Below, one piece after another: positions 31,289 to 40,041 of a DNA stretch of 64,000 nucleotides. The DNA is from Candidatus Eiseniibacteriota bacterium (GTDB lineage: Bacteria > Eisenbacteria > RBG-16-71-46 > CAIMUX01), in contig CAIMUX010000131.1 in NCBI GenBank assembly GCA_903844735.1, positions 1-64,000 on the forward strand. The letters are read 5' to 3'. Both the position numbers and the translations under genes were made by a program. The notes under the pieces were generated by a model. That model ran no database searches. It was not told where the DNA came from and saw nothing but the letters and a program-made list of their open reading frames with translations. Numbering within the stretch: the first letter of the stretch is position 1; every line of letters begins with the position of its first letter.

Positions 31289-33454
31289 TCAGGCCGCCTG
31301 CTCGACGTCCGGCGGCGGATCGGCCGCCGTGGCGCCGATCGCACGCAGACTCGCCACCGAATTCGCACGGAGCAGCCCGTTCGCTTTGATGTGCTCCAGA
31401 TCCTCGAAGGGCACCACCCGAAACGCCTCTTCGAGGGTGGTCAGCCCCTCGACGGCCTTCTGCAGCGCGTCCTCCGCCATGTTGGGCATGCGCCGCAGCG
31501 CTTCCTTCCGAAGTTCCTCGCCGGAGGCTCGGCGGCTGATGAGCGTGGCTTCGTACGCCAAGGGGATCCACAGCTCCGACACCACGATCCGACCCGCGTA
31601 GCCCGCCCCGCCGCACGCGTCGCAACCGCGCCCCCGCGTCCACCGGACGTCGGACGGAGGCGTCCGAAACCACTGGAGCAGGAGTTCCCGATCCGGGGTG
31701 TACTCTTCCCGACACTCTACGCAGATCTTGCGCACGAGCCGCTGCGCCATCACGCCGATCAGGACCGACGCCAGGCCGTTCGAGTCATCGTAGAGGTCGA
31801 GCAGGCGTTGCACGGCGGCGGTGGCGTTGGTGGTGTGCAGGGTGCTCAGCAGAAGGTGGCCGGTCTGGGCGGCCCGCACTGCCATCTCCGCCGTCTCCGT
31901 GTCGCGGATTTCGCCGACCATGATCACGTCCGGGTCCTGCCTCAGGAAGGCGCGGAGGAATCGAGCAAACGTGTTCTCGATGGAGGCATTGACCTCCGTC
32001 TGCACGATGCCCGGGTGGGTGAACTCGATCGGATCCTCGACGGTTAGGATCTTGAGCTCCGGCCGATGGATCGTCCGCAGCGCGCCATAGAGGGTGGAGC
32101 TCTTGCCCGACCCGGTGGGTCCGGTGATGAGGATGATCCCCATGGATCGCTGGATGAGGGCCCGGAACGCCTCCTGCACATCAGGCGAAAGTCCGAGGCT
32201 CTCCAGGGCCCGCGGCGCCTTCAGTTCATCGAGGATCCGGATCACCATCCCCTCACCGAAGCGACCCGGCAGTGTGGCCAGCCGAAAGTCCACGGTGGAG
32301 ACCTTGCCGCTCCGGCGCGTCACCATGCGGAAACTGGCGTCTTGCGGGCGCCGCTTCTCCGCGATATCCATGTGGCCCAGGATCTTGATCCGGGAGATGA
32401 CGGAACGGTAGTTGGCCCGGAAGAGCTCGTCCTGCCGGCCTCCCAACGGATGCTCGCGCAGCAGGCCATCGACGCGAAACCGCAGCCGGGGCCCGGAGAC
32501 ATCCGCTTCCAGGTGGATATCGCTGGCGCCCAGTGTGAGCGCACGCGATATTACCGTCTGGACGAGGGTCTGCACGATAGGACTGTCCTCGACCTGCACG
32601 AGGTATTTCGATTTGGCGAAGTCGAGCTTTTCCTCCTCGATAACTTCCAGATCCACGGTCGGAGCGGCAAGAGGATCAAGAACTCCGCCCTGCGGTGCTC
32701 CTCCATCCACCGATCGATCGGCGATTTCGGCCGGCGTGGCCACGGATCCCGACGCCTCCGCCACCGCCCCCGCTCCCTTCTGCCGTGCCGAAAGGACATC
32801 CTCCAGAGTCTCTCCGTAGAGCGCCCCAAAGAACGCCCCGAGATCTGACGGCGAGGTCAGCAAGGGGATGATCTCCAGGTCGGTGGCCCGGCGAAGTTCC
32901 TCCGCGCAGCCGCGGAGACCCGGGTCCGACATCGCCACGGTGAGGCGCGGCCCGAGGAGTGAGACAGGGACCAGGCGGTTTTGGGCCGCGTACGTCTTTC
33001 CAACGAACCGCCGCAGCTGTGGGTCCGGGGTCGTTGCAGCGATCGAAATGAACGGCAGGTTGTACTGCGCGGCCATGAGCCCGTAGAGCAGCTCTTCGGT
33101 GACGAGGCCCAGCCGGAGGAGGATTTCCCCCACGCGTCCGCCTTCCCGCCGCTGCGTCATGAGCGCCCGGTGCAACTGGGCGTGACTGATGTGCCCGGCC
33201 TGGACCAGCATCTCACCGATCGGAAGACGCTTGCCGAAGCGCGTCAGCAGATGGTCGAGCTCTTCGCGGGAGAGGAACCCCAGGTCCACGCAGAGCTGGC
33301 CCAGCGTCGCTTCCGGCTTCTGTTTCTTTTCCGCGACCACCTGTTCAAGCTGCTCCGGCGTGAGATGGCCTCCCACGAGGAGCCATTCCCCCAGGCGCTT
33401 CTGACCACCGGGCTGCAGATCCCTTCTCGAACGCCTTCCGCCCACATCCGTCAT
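31289..33454 (-). CDS. GspE/PilB-type secretion or pilus assembly ATPase
   Basis: A 721-residue hexameric AAA-like ATPase powering type II secretion or type IV pilus extension. Two N-terminal GspE/MshE-N-like modules (LGEWLLVGGHLTPEQLEQVV and IGEMLVQAGHISHAQLHRAL) precede the T2SSE core. Walker A is GPTGSGKSST (about residue 447), the Asp box GASDIHLE, Walker B DVIMVGEIRDTETAEMA, the His box TGHLLLSTLHT. The zinc-type Cys pairs CVEC and CDACGGAGYAGR match the family. ATG 33454 has GAGGAG upstream; the longer frame is not family-like. No pilin, GspD, GspF or PilT gene lies nearby, so it is an orphan here. Confidence 0.9.
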   Translation of the reverse strand: MTDVGGRRSRRDLQPGGQKRLGEWLLVGGHLTPEQLEQVVAEKKQKPEATLGQLCVDLGFLSREELDHLLTRFGKRLPIGEMLVQAGHISHAQLHRALMTQRREGGRVGEILLRLGLVTEELLYGLMAAQYNLPFISIAATTPDPQLRRFVGKTYAAQNRLVPVSLLGPRLTVAMSDPGLRGCAEELRRATDLEIIPLLTSPSDLGAFFGALYGETLEDVLSARQKGAGAVAEASGSVATPAEIADRSVDGGAPQGGVLDPLAAPTVDLEVIEEEKLDFAKSKYLVQVEDSPIVQTLVQTVISRALTLGASDIHLEADVSGPRLRFRVDGLLREHPLGGRQDELFRANYRSVISRIKILGHMDIAEKRRPQDASFRMVTRRSGKVSTVDFRLATLPGRFGEGMVIRILDELKAPRALESLGLSPDVQEAFRALIQRSMGIILITGPTGSGKSSTLYGALRTIHRPELKILTVEDPIEFTHPGIVQTEVNASIENTFARFLRAFLRQDPDVIMVGEIRDTETAEMAVRAAQTGHLLLSTLHTTNATAAVQRLLDLYDDSNGLASVLIGVMAQRLVRKICVECREEYTPDRELLLQWFRTPPSDVRWTRGRGCDACGGAGYAGRIVVSELWIPLAYEATLISRRASGEELRKEALRRMPNMAEDALQKAVEGLTTLEEAFRVVPFEDLEHIKANGLLRANSVASLRAIGATAADPPPDVEQAA

Positions 33455-33777
33455 ACCGTGCTCCTCGTCGATGAACGCGCCCCGGCGGCCGTGTCCCGCC
33501 CGGGACCGGCCTGCCCCGGTACCGACCCCATACTTCGCCCCGGGGTAGGTATCGGCCGTTCGGGGCCGGATATGGAGTGGTGACGTCTCTCGCTTCCGGG
33601 GGACGCAGAGCACTGTGGGTGCCGCAGTGCCCCCGGCCGCGGAAATCTCCAGCATGGGCGGGCTGCGCTCGGCGTGGTTCTCGGCGGGGGATCCGGCGCG
33701 GATGTCCGCCTGAGCGAAGCCCAACTGACGCGCCCCGGCGGGATGGCCGCCGGAGCGCATGTACTGATCCGCCTGCG
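33455..33777. other. Intergenic stretch without recognised gene
   Basis: Between the ATPase start and the stop of the metallophosphoesterase gene. Short frames on both strands show no recognisable protein. I see no promoter consensus, tRNA or strong hairpin with a T-tract. Confidence 0.5.
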
Positions 33778-35550
33778 CTACCGGAGCCGGACAAGCCGCT
33801 GGGTGCGCGTGCCCCACGGCGTGATCAGACGGGCGAAGTAAAGCCCGGATCCCAGGCGTCTGCCGCGCTCAGTTCCGCCGTCGAAGTACCAGGCATGCGA
33901 TCCTGCCCCCATCTCCGCCTCGCGCCGCCACACGCGCCGCCCCGCCAGATCTACGATATCGAGCCGCACGGACCCCGCAGCAGGCAGCGAGAAGCGCAGC
34001 AGCGCGGACCCGAAACTCGGATTGGGAAACGGGCGGGCGAGTGCAAGATCGAGCGGCCCGGCGTCGCCCACGGCAGCGGCGGCGGGATCCACGATGCGGA
34101 AGACGCTGTCGCTTGTATCGCTTCCCGCGTTGCGGGCGTGATCGTAGGCGGTCACCCGCACGAGCGCGCTGTCGCTCGGCTGGCCGGGCAGCGTCCACGA
34201 GCAGGTGCCGCTGTTCGGCAGGCGATGCGCGACGGGCAGCCAGGGTCCGGCGGGACCGGCCAGCGAGTAATCCACGTTGACCGAGTCCACGCCTGCGCTG
34301 TCGGAGGCGGTCCAGGAGACCGCGTGGGTGCTCCCGATATCGTACTGCTCGCCGCCGTCCGGCGATGTGAGGGTCACCTCGGGCGGCGTCGCGTCGATAG
34401 AGCGATGGAGCGTCAAGGAGTCGATCACAGCGCCGGTCATGCTGTTGATGGCCTTGAACCGGAGGTTGCCGGCGTCGATAGCGATCTGGCAGTAGTGATA
34501 GGCCGAGGCGCCGGCCACCAGGTTCGACTGCCCCATGTCCGGAGTCGCCAAAGGCGCGCCGCCGCCGCCGGTAGTGATATGCTGTACGCCGTTCACCACG
34601 GCGCGAGCGTAGTAGTGGTTGTGACCGCCAAAGACGACCGCCACGCCGTAGCGCTCGCAGAGCGGCTCGATCTGGGTCTGCACCGTCGTGTTGTTCACGT
34701 GACCGCCGCCAGCCGACCAGCCCGGCTCGTGGAGCAGAACGAACTTCCAGGTCTTGTTCGAGGCGGCGAGATCGTTCTTGAACCACAGGCCCTGCGTGGA
34801 GAGCGAATCGAACGCCGTGTACTGATCCAGGACCGTGACATGGACCGGACCGTAGTCGTAGGAGTAGTAGTAGCGGCTCCCGGCGAACGGATAGGGAAAG
34901 TACTTCGGGAACAGGGTGGTGCCCGAGGGATAGGTCTCGTGATTCCCCATGCACCCGGCGTAGGCGAGATTGGCCGTCAGCGCGCGGATGTTCGCGCGGG
35001 AGGTGGTGAACCATTCGAATTGCCAGTAGGCGTCGGTGCACCCCTCGTAGACGTAGTCCCCCATGAACAGAGTGAAGGTCCGGTAGCCTGGGTCGGCATT
35101 GAGGGCGGCGCGGATGGCGCTGGCAACCTGATCGTGCTGTGCAGGGCTGGAACGTGTGTCGCCGTAGGCCAGGAACTTGAGCTGCGTGGCTCCGGCGGCC
35201 GGGGCCGAAAGGAAAGAGCCGGAGTAGATCGCGTCGTCGGTCGTGATCCGATAGTAGTACATCGTGGCCGGATCGAGCCCGGAGATCGTGTAGGCATGCT
35301 GGTGGTCGGTGCCGTACTCGAGGCTCGTCGAGCTGCCGGTCCCGTAGGAGGTGTCGGTGCCCCACGCAATCGTGGAGGTCGCGGTGGCGGACAACTGCCA
35401 CAGGACCTCCATCTGACCCAGGGTACCCGGATAGATCAGGTAGGGCGTCTTCTTCATCACGTCGACAGCCTGCGCCGGGACGGGGACCACGAGGTCGACC
35501 AGAATCACGAATATGGCTAGGAGGCCGGGAACCCACACACGCCGGTGCAT
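33778..35550 (-). CDS. Secreted metallophosphoesterase with FlgD tail
   Basis: A 590-residue exported protein. ATG 35550 starts a signal peptide (MHRRVWVPGLLAIFVILVDL). A purple-acid-phosphatase-like N-terminal FN3 domain (about 30-140, with YYRITTDDAIYSGSF) precedes a calcineurin-like phosphoesterase domain whose metal motifs are all present: YGDTRSSP, GDYVYEG, GNHE, LLHEPGW and FGGHNHYY. An Ig-like domain follows, then a FlgD-type tail starting RPFPNPSFGSALLRFSLP and ending QRLVRLR. It probably hydrolyses extracellular phosphoesters. A promoter lies 240 bp upstream, giving a long leader. Confidence 0.9.
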   Translation of the reverse strand: MHRRVWVPGLLAIFVILVDLVVPVPAQAVDVMKKTPYLIYPGTLGQMEVLWQLSATATSTIAWGTDTSYGTGSSTSLEYGTDHQHAYTISGLDPATMYYYRITTDDAIYSGSFLSAPAAGATQLKFLAYGDTRSSPAQHDQVASAIRAALNADPGYRTFTLFMGDYVYEGCTDAYWQFEWFTTSRANIRALTANLAYAGCMGNHETYPSGTTLFPKYFPYPFAGSRYYYSYDYGPVHVTVLDQYTAFDSLSTQGLWFKNDLAASNKTWKFVLLHEPGWSAGGGHVNNTTVQTQIEPLCERYGVAVVFGGHNHYYARAVVNGVQHITTGGGGAPLATPDMGQSNLVAGASAYHYCQIAIDAGNLRFKAINSMTGAVIDSLTLHRSIDATPPEVTLTSPDGGEQYDIGSTHAVSWTASDSAGVDSVNVDYSLAGPAGPWLPVAHRLPNSGTCSWTLPGQPSDSALVRVTAYDHARNAGSDTSDSVFRIVDPAAAAVGDAGPLDLALARPFPNPSFGSALLRFSLPAAGSVRLDIVDLAGRRVWRREAEMGAGSHAWYFDGGTERGRRLGSGLYFARLITPWGTRTQRLVRLR

Positions 35551-36180
35551 CTTCGCTCCTGTCGGTGAGCGGGCGCCGGTGCCCGGCTCCGCGGCGATTT
35601 CGAAACGTGACGAAGCCTTTCCCGCCACGCGAGAGGTCGGAGTCGGTTACGAGCCCTGCCGGTTCGCCGTGAACTGTAGCCCCGTTCACCGCATGCAGGG
35701 AGAGGACCGGAAGGATGGCCGTGGGCAGGAGAGACAGATCATCGTCCCCGGGCGCCCCTCGACTCACTGCGAGCGACCACAACCGTTAAGTCTAGCCGAG
35801 ATTCGGCGCGACTTCAAGGCCATCTCCGGGTCACCCGCTTCCGACCCTGCCACACGGATGCCGGGTGGACGGCCCGCGGGACCGTTGCCATCTCGACCGG
35901 TTGGCTGGAGGACGCAATGCAGATCGAGGGGTCACCGATCCTGTTCAGCGTACTCCCCGATTCTCACGGGTGTACTTGCGACGGGGAGGCAGCCCCGAAC
36001 ATCGGGAGCGTCGAGTCAGGGGTTGGCTGCGATCCAGGGTGCCCGGTCGACCGACGAAAAGTACATGGTCCGTCATTCGCTGAAGCTCGGCGAGAAGATC
36101 CGATCGCCCGGTCGAATCCCGGCAGCCGGCGGCCGCGTGCCGATGTTCATCTCGCGCCCCGTGAACTCACTGCAACACAT
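35551..36180. other. Long intergenic region / untranslated leader
   Basis: It holds the metallophosphoesterase promoter (35789-35817). Around 36045-36170 the plus strand reads coding-like (STDEKYMVRHSLKLGEKIRS) but has no start, no known family, and runs into the tRNA. Nothing else is identified. Confidence 0.4.
35789..35817 (-). promoter_or_regulatory. Promoter of the metallophosphoesterase gene
   Basis: TTGAAG (35812-35817), a 17-bp spacer, TAGACT (35789-35794) on the minus strand. The spacer contains CGAATCTCGG, one mismatch from the dispersed 10-mer CGAATCTCAG. Confidence 0.55.
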
Positions 36181-36265
36181 TGCCGAAGGTGGGAATCGAA
36201 CCCACACGAGCCGTAAGGCTCAGCGGATTTTAAGTCCGCGGCGTCTACCATTCCGCCACTCCGGC
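36181..36265 (-). tRNA. tRNA-Leu (anticodon TAA), CCA not encoded
   Basis: A class II tRNA. The acceptor stem is GCCGGAG/CTTCGGC with a G-U pair, the anticodon stem GCGGA/TCCGC with loop CTTAAAA (anticodon TAA, UUA codons), a long variable arm GAGCCTTACGGCTC, and T-loop GTTCGAT. The discriminator is A at 36181; the next bases are not CCA, unlike the other two tRNAs here. It lies 28 bp downstream of the MauE-thioredoxin gene on the same strand and may be co-transcribed. Confidence 0.95.
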
Positions 36266-36293
36266 GCGTCGAGGGGCGACAGCGCCCCCGCTC

Positions 36294-37244
36294 CTACGTC
36301 CCCGCCTTCATCACTTCATCGACCGTCGGCCGACGATGCCACCAGACCTTCCGCACGACACCCTCATCGAGCAGGATGAAGACCGGCAAGGTCCGGTAGT
36401 ACTGGCGCAGGGTCTTCTCGGACGCGTTGGCCAGCGGAAATGCGGGAAGCCGGTCCAGCGCCCAGGCCCGCTTGTGCGCGCGGTCGCCGGCAAAGATCCC
36501 GGTGACCTTCGGCCCGCCTTCGCGCTGTGTCAAATCCGCCATCATCGGCAGGGCATCGACGCACGGCCGGCAACTATCGCCGAGAAGCGCGACGAACACG
36601 CGGCCGTCACCCAGGGGCACCTTGAGGTCCTCGGCAGCCAGGGTCTCCATGTTGTAGCCGGAACGCAGCGGCGTCACCAGCGAATCGACCGGCAGGCGGG
36701 ACCCTACCCACGGCATCGCGAGGAACAGAGGCAGCGTGAGCCCATAGATCATCCAGCGTCCGCGCGATGGACTCACCCACGGCGCCTTCCAGAAAGCGAA
36801 TGCCGCCAGCACGACGTAGGCTAGATCCTCGAGAATCACATCCTTGGGCGCTCGGGAGGCCATGCGGCCGAAACAACCGCAGTCGGAGGCGTTCCCCTGG
36901 GACCACGCATAGGCGGTGACGACGACAAAGAAGAGCATGAGCCCCGCAAACCCGAGGAGCGACCAACGTGGCGCTACCCACAGAATGAGCATCCATCCGA
37001 GAATGAACTCCGCCCATAGGAAGACATACCCGCCGACCGGAGCCAGCGCTGGGAAGACCTTATAGCTGCGAATTTGTTCGATGAACAGAGACATGTCGGC
37101 GGACTTGATGACCGACGCGTAGAGGAGCATTCCGCCAAGGAAGACCCCAGCCAGGAGGCCGAGAGCCCCTAGAAACCGGTTGCTACCGCGCTTCCCCACC
37201 GTGCTGCCGCTCTTCTCCCGCGCGCCGCTGCGTTTCCCCACCAT
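36294..37244 (-). CDS. MauE/DoxX-like membrane protein fused to a thioredoxin-like domain
   Basis: A 316-residue protein. The N-terminal half has five or six membrane helices of the MauE/DoxX fold, with the typical DCGCFG motif after helix 4 (NASDCGCFGRMASRAPKD). The C-terminal half (about 200-316) is TlpA/thioredoxin-like, with the redox pair in GDSCRPCVDALP and a cis-Pro region near TLPVFILLDEG. Such fusions pass electrons across the membrane to periplasmic disulfides (inference from MauE and VKOR-like parallels). It starts 22 bp after the exported thioredoxin gene, in one operon. Confidence 0.85.
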   Translation of the reverse strand: MVGKRSGAREKSGSTVGKRGSNRFLGALGLLAGVFLGGMLLYASVIKSADMSLFIEQIRSYKVFPALAPVGGYVFLWAEFILGWMLILWVAPRWSLLGFAGLMLFFVVVTAYAWSQGNASDCGCFGRMASRAPKDVILEDLAYVVLAAFAFWKAPWVSPSRGRWMIYGLTLPLFLAMPWVGSRLPVDSLVTPLRSGYNMETLAAEDLKVPLGDGRVFVALLGDSCRPCVDALPMMADLTQREGGPKVTGIFAGDRAHKRAWALDRLPAFPLANASEKTLRQYYRTLPVFILLDEGVVRKVWWHRRPTVDEVMKAGT

Positions 37245-37266
37245 GCCCCCCGTCTCGCGCCCACGC

Positions 37267-38283
37267 CTACTTCGCGGCCAGGATCAACGCCAAGTCCTTC
37301 TCCATCGAGACGTCCGGCTTCTCCGTGATGCGGCCGATCTCCTTCCCGCCCCGGATGATGATGAACGTGGGCGTGGTCGAAATCGAGTATTTCGCGATCG
37401 GGTCTTTCGGTTCCCGGTGGTCCTCGGTAACACCGTAGAACTCCAACGCCAGGCCCGGGTTCTTGGCCGCCTCGACGGTCCTAAGGAGCCGCGGCACCTC
37501 TTTCTTGCAGAGGAGGCACCAACTCCCAAAGAAGACAACGATTCGCGCCTCCCGCGCCGACGCGATCGCCTTCACCGCCCCCGGGTCAGGCCTGTACTTG
37601 TCCGCCAGGCGCACATAATCGGGCTTGGTCTTGCGCAGGGCTTCCAGCGTGATCGGCCCTACCAGCGGCGGTGCGGGACGAACCGTCCAACTCCCGCCAC
37701 TCGCGTCGAACGTCACTTCGCCCGCAAGCTTGGCGAGCTTGCCCACGTCCTTTCCTTGTGCGACATCGGGCACCGCCTGCTCCTCGGCTGTCCAGGCCAC
37801 CGCCGCGCGAGGAAGCACCTTCACGACCTGATCCTTGAGCCCCAGGAGAAAGGCCTCGTCGCCGTCCCCCGGCAACAAAAGCTGTCGCTGGTAGTCCGGA
37901 CTGTCAAAGACGCGCGCCAGCGCATCGACCGAGTCACCGATCACCGCCTCAAGGCCCAGGGCCTCTTCCCAACCGTCAGCCGCGACGACAGCGGAGACGG
38001 TAGCAGAAGAAGGCGGCGCACCAAGGGTGATGGTCACCTCGTCGGCCCTGACCGGACCATGGAGCATCAGCAAGGCCAGGAATGCCGCACCCAGCACCGG
38101 CAGGGAGGCTTGGCCGCGCCGGGCAGCGTTCTTGCGGGCACGATCGACCCTGGCTCCAGCAGGGAAAGCTCCGCAAACGCGGCCGCCATCCACGCCGGCA
38201 CCCGCCCCGGCATCATCCGAACGCACATGATCGGCACGGGCGGTATCGTAGGCATCCTTGGACGAACCGAAGGTGCTCCTCAT
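37267..38283 (-). CDS. Exported thioredoxin-fold protein
   Basis: A 338-residue protein with a thioredoxin domain at the C-terminus: IVVFFGSWCLLCKKEVP carries the CxxC, and STTPTFIIIRGGKEIGR holds the cis-Pro. The signal-like hydrophobic segment (SLPVLGAAFLALLML, cut near VRA) begins only at about residue 60. AAAGGA lies before ATG 38283, so that start looks genuine and the N-region is unusually long; an internal start cannot be excluded. The region between (about 80-230) is of unknown fold. It forms an operon with the membrane redox fusion downstream and has its own promoter. Confidence 0.8.
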   Translation of the reverse strand: MRSTFGSSKDAYDTARADHVRSDDAGAGAGVDGGRVCGAFPAGARVDRARKNAARRGQASLPVLGAAFLALLMLHGPVRADEVTITLGAPPSSATVSAVVAADGWEEALGLEAVIGDSVDALARVFDSPDYQRQLLLPGDGDEAFLLGLKDQVVKVLPRAAVAWTAEEQAVPDVAQGKDVGKLAKLAGEVTFDASGGSWTVRPAPPLVGPITLEALRKTKPDYVRLADKYRPDPGAVKAIASAREARIVVFFGSWCLLCKKEVPRLLRTVEAAKNPGLALEFYGVTEDHREPKDPIAKYSISTTPTFIIIRGGKEIGRITEKPDVSMEKDLALILAAK

Positions 38284-38423
38284 GTATCATTCCTTTCCAA
38301 ATCCATCGAGTTCGATCCGCCGGCAGGCCGACGGAACGCCCACCGCACAGCCATCGCCGAGCCCAACCCCAAGTTGTACCATCCCCTGACCGCCCGGTTC
38401 CGCAACCCACAGCCCGATGGCGG

Positions 38424-38452
38424 AGTATAGCCCGCCGCGCCCGGTGAGTCAC
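38424..38452 (-). promoter_or_regulatory. Promoter of the thioredoxin operon
   Basis: GTGACT (38447-38452), 17-bp spacer, TATACT (38424-38429) on the minus strand; the leader to ATG 38283 is about 135 nt. Confidence 0.5.
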
Positions 38453-38604
38453 AGCCCCGTGCCGACGCCCGCCGCCCGCGCCCGGCGAGTCGCCATTCGG
38501 CTCGAACACGCCCGCGCACGCCCTGCTTGCGGTAGCGCCCGGCCGCGGGCAAACTCGGGACTCGACCGTCCGCCGGTAGGACGCGTCGGAAAAATGGAGG
38601 AATC

Positions 38605-39975
38605 ATGCCGCCTCGCAAGACCCCCGCCCGCCGTGCCCTCGAAGGGGGCTCTGCCCTCGAAAGGGGCCGGTCCGCGGCGAAAGGGCCGGCCCTGCGCTTC
38701 GCCCCCATCGACGCCATGAACCTGCCTGCCTATGTGGACATCGTTCGCGACGCCTACCCGCTCTTTGCCTCGGAGAAGGAGGCGATGGTGGATCACTTCC
38801 GCTCCGCCCTGATCGGCGGTTATCCGCAGCTCGTCGGGGCGTTCGAGCCGGACGGGCGCATGGCGGGGATCTACGCCCACTTCACCTTCGCCGCCACCAT
38901 CCTTGGCCGGGGCCTGCCCGCCACCGGGCTCGGGATGGTCGGCACCGCCCTCGACCGCAAGAAGGCCAAGGTGGCGCTTAGCATCGTCCGGGATTTCGTG
39001 CGGCGCACGCGGCGCAGCGGAGCGCCGCTCTCGTTTCTCTACCCGTTCCGCCATGATTTCTACGCCCGGATGGGCTGGGGACCGGTGGGGGAATCGCGTC
39101 AGCATACGCTGCCGCCGGTGGCCTTTCCGCTCTATCCCGAGCGCAACATGGTCCGCCAGGTCCGCGATCCCGGCTGGGAACAGCTCGACCGGATCCATCG
39201 CCAGGCGATCGGTCGGCGCGGCGCCCTCGGGCTCTCGCGCCACCCTCTGAGGTGGAAGGGACAGCTCAAGGGATCCCCGCTCACGTTCCTCGTCGACGGC
39301 CCCTCCACCGGAGGCACGGCCCCCCACGGGGGGACGCCCCCCTTCGAGGGCACGGCGGGCGAGTCCGAAGGCTACCTCCTCGCACACTTCACCAAGCGCG
39401 CCGACCTCCCCGACCTCTTCAAGTACGATCTGGAGGTCTCGGAGATGGAGTGGACCACGCCCCGAGCGCTGCGCGCCTTGCTTGGGTTTCTCTCCTCGCA
39501 GCGCGACCAGGTGGTGGAGATCATCCTCGACTGGCAGGTGGACGGGCACCTCGGCGCGGTGCTTCTCGATCCCGCCCGACGAAACGCCGTCGCGTTACGG
39601 AACCACCAGTCTCCCGGACCCCAGGTGGGCTTGGGCGTAATGATGCGGTTGGAAGATCCACCGACCGCTTTCGCGCTGCGGCCCTATGCGGGACGCGACG
39701 CCGTGCGCCTCGATGTGACCACGCGCGACCCTCTGCGAGACGGCGCGGCGATCCGGTTCCGTGCCGACCTGCGTGGAGCGGAGGCCTCCGGAGTCCGCCT
39801 CGCCCGCGCGGCGCTGGAAACCGATCTCGCTACTCTCTCGCGGCTGTGGGCCGGATCCCTGCGCGTGTCGGAGGCTTTAGAGTTCGGCATCGCCACGGTC
39901 GCGCCGCTCGTCGCCGTGGAAACACTGGAGCGGCTTCTTGCCGTACCCGCTCCCCGGATCGTCGAGCGTTTCTAG
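38605..39975 (+). CDS. Eis-like GNAT acetyltransferase
   Basis: A 456-residue protein of the Eis family: an N-terminal GNAT domain, a second GNAT-like domain and a C-terminal sterol-carrier-like domain. Visible features are the Eis acetyl-CoA-binding region TGLGMVGTALDRKKAKVALSI (positions about 38928-38990), LSFLYPFRHDFYARMGW, and a C-terminus ending in a hydrophobic helix and carboxylate (VPAPRIVERF), as in Eis. ATG 38605 has GGAGG 5 nt upstream. Family members acetylate amines, including aminoglycosides; the natural substrate here is unknown. The gene contains copies of a palindromic repeat at its start and near residue 245, adding low-complexity Gly/Pro peptides. Confidence 0.8.
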   Translation: MPPRKTPARRALEGGSALERGRSAAKGPALRFAPIDAMNLPAYVDIVRDAYPLFASEKEAMVDHFRSALIGGYPQLVGAFEPDGRMAGIYAHFTFAATILGRGLPATGLGMVGTALDRKKAKVALSIVRDFVRRTRRSGAPLSFLYPFRHDFYARMGWGPVGESRQHTLPPVAFPLYPERNMVRQVRDPGWEQLDRIHRQAIGRRGALGLSRHPLRWKGQLKGSPLTFLVDGPSTGGTAPHGGTPPFEGTAGESEGYLLAHFTKRADLPDLFKYDLEVSEMEWTTPRALRALLGFLSSQRDQVVEIILDWQVDGHLGAVLLDPARRNAVALRNHQSPGPQVGLGVMMRLEDPPTAFALRPYAGRDAVRLDVTTRDPLRDGAAIRFRADLRGAEASGVRLARAALETDLATLSRLWAGSLRVSEALEFGIATVAPLVAVETLERLLAVPAPRIVERF

Positions 39976-40041
39976 CGAGAGGTCGAGCGCTTCCGGGAAG
40001 AGACCGGCGCTTGTCTCTCGTCCAAGTAGACCAGGAGCTCC

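Noticed and set aside
33577-35520. A 647-codon plus-strand frame opposite the metallophosphoesterase.
   Set aside because: It is antisense to a clear enzyme; its protein has no motif or signal and is typical of high-GC shadow frames.
39976-40041. Possible S-adenosylmethionine or cobalamin riboswitch before the methionine gene.
   Set aside because: The gap is only 66 bp and holds no conserved riboswitch core.
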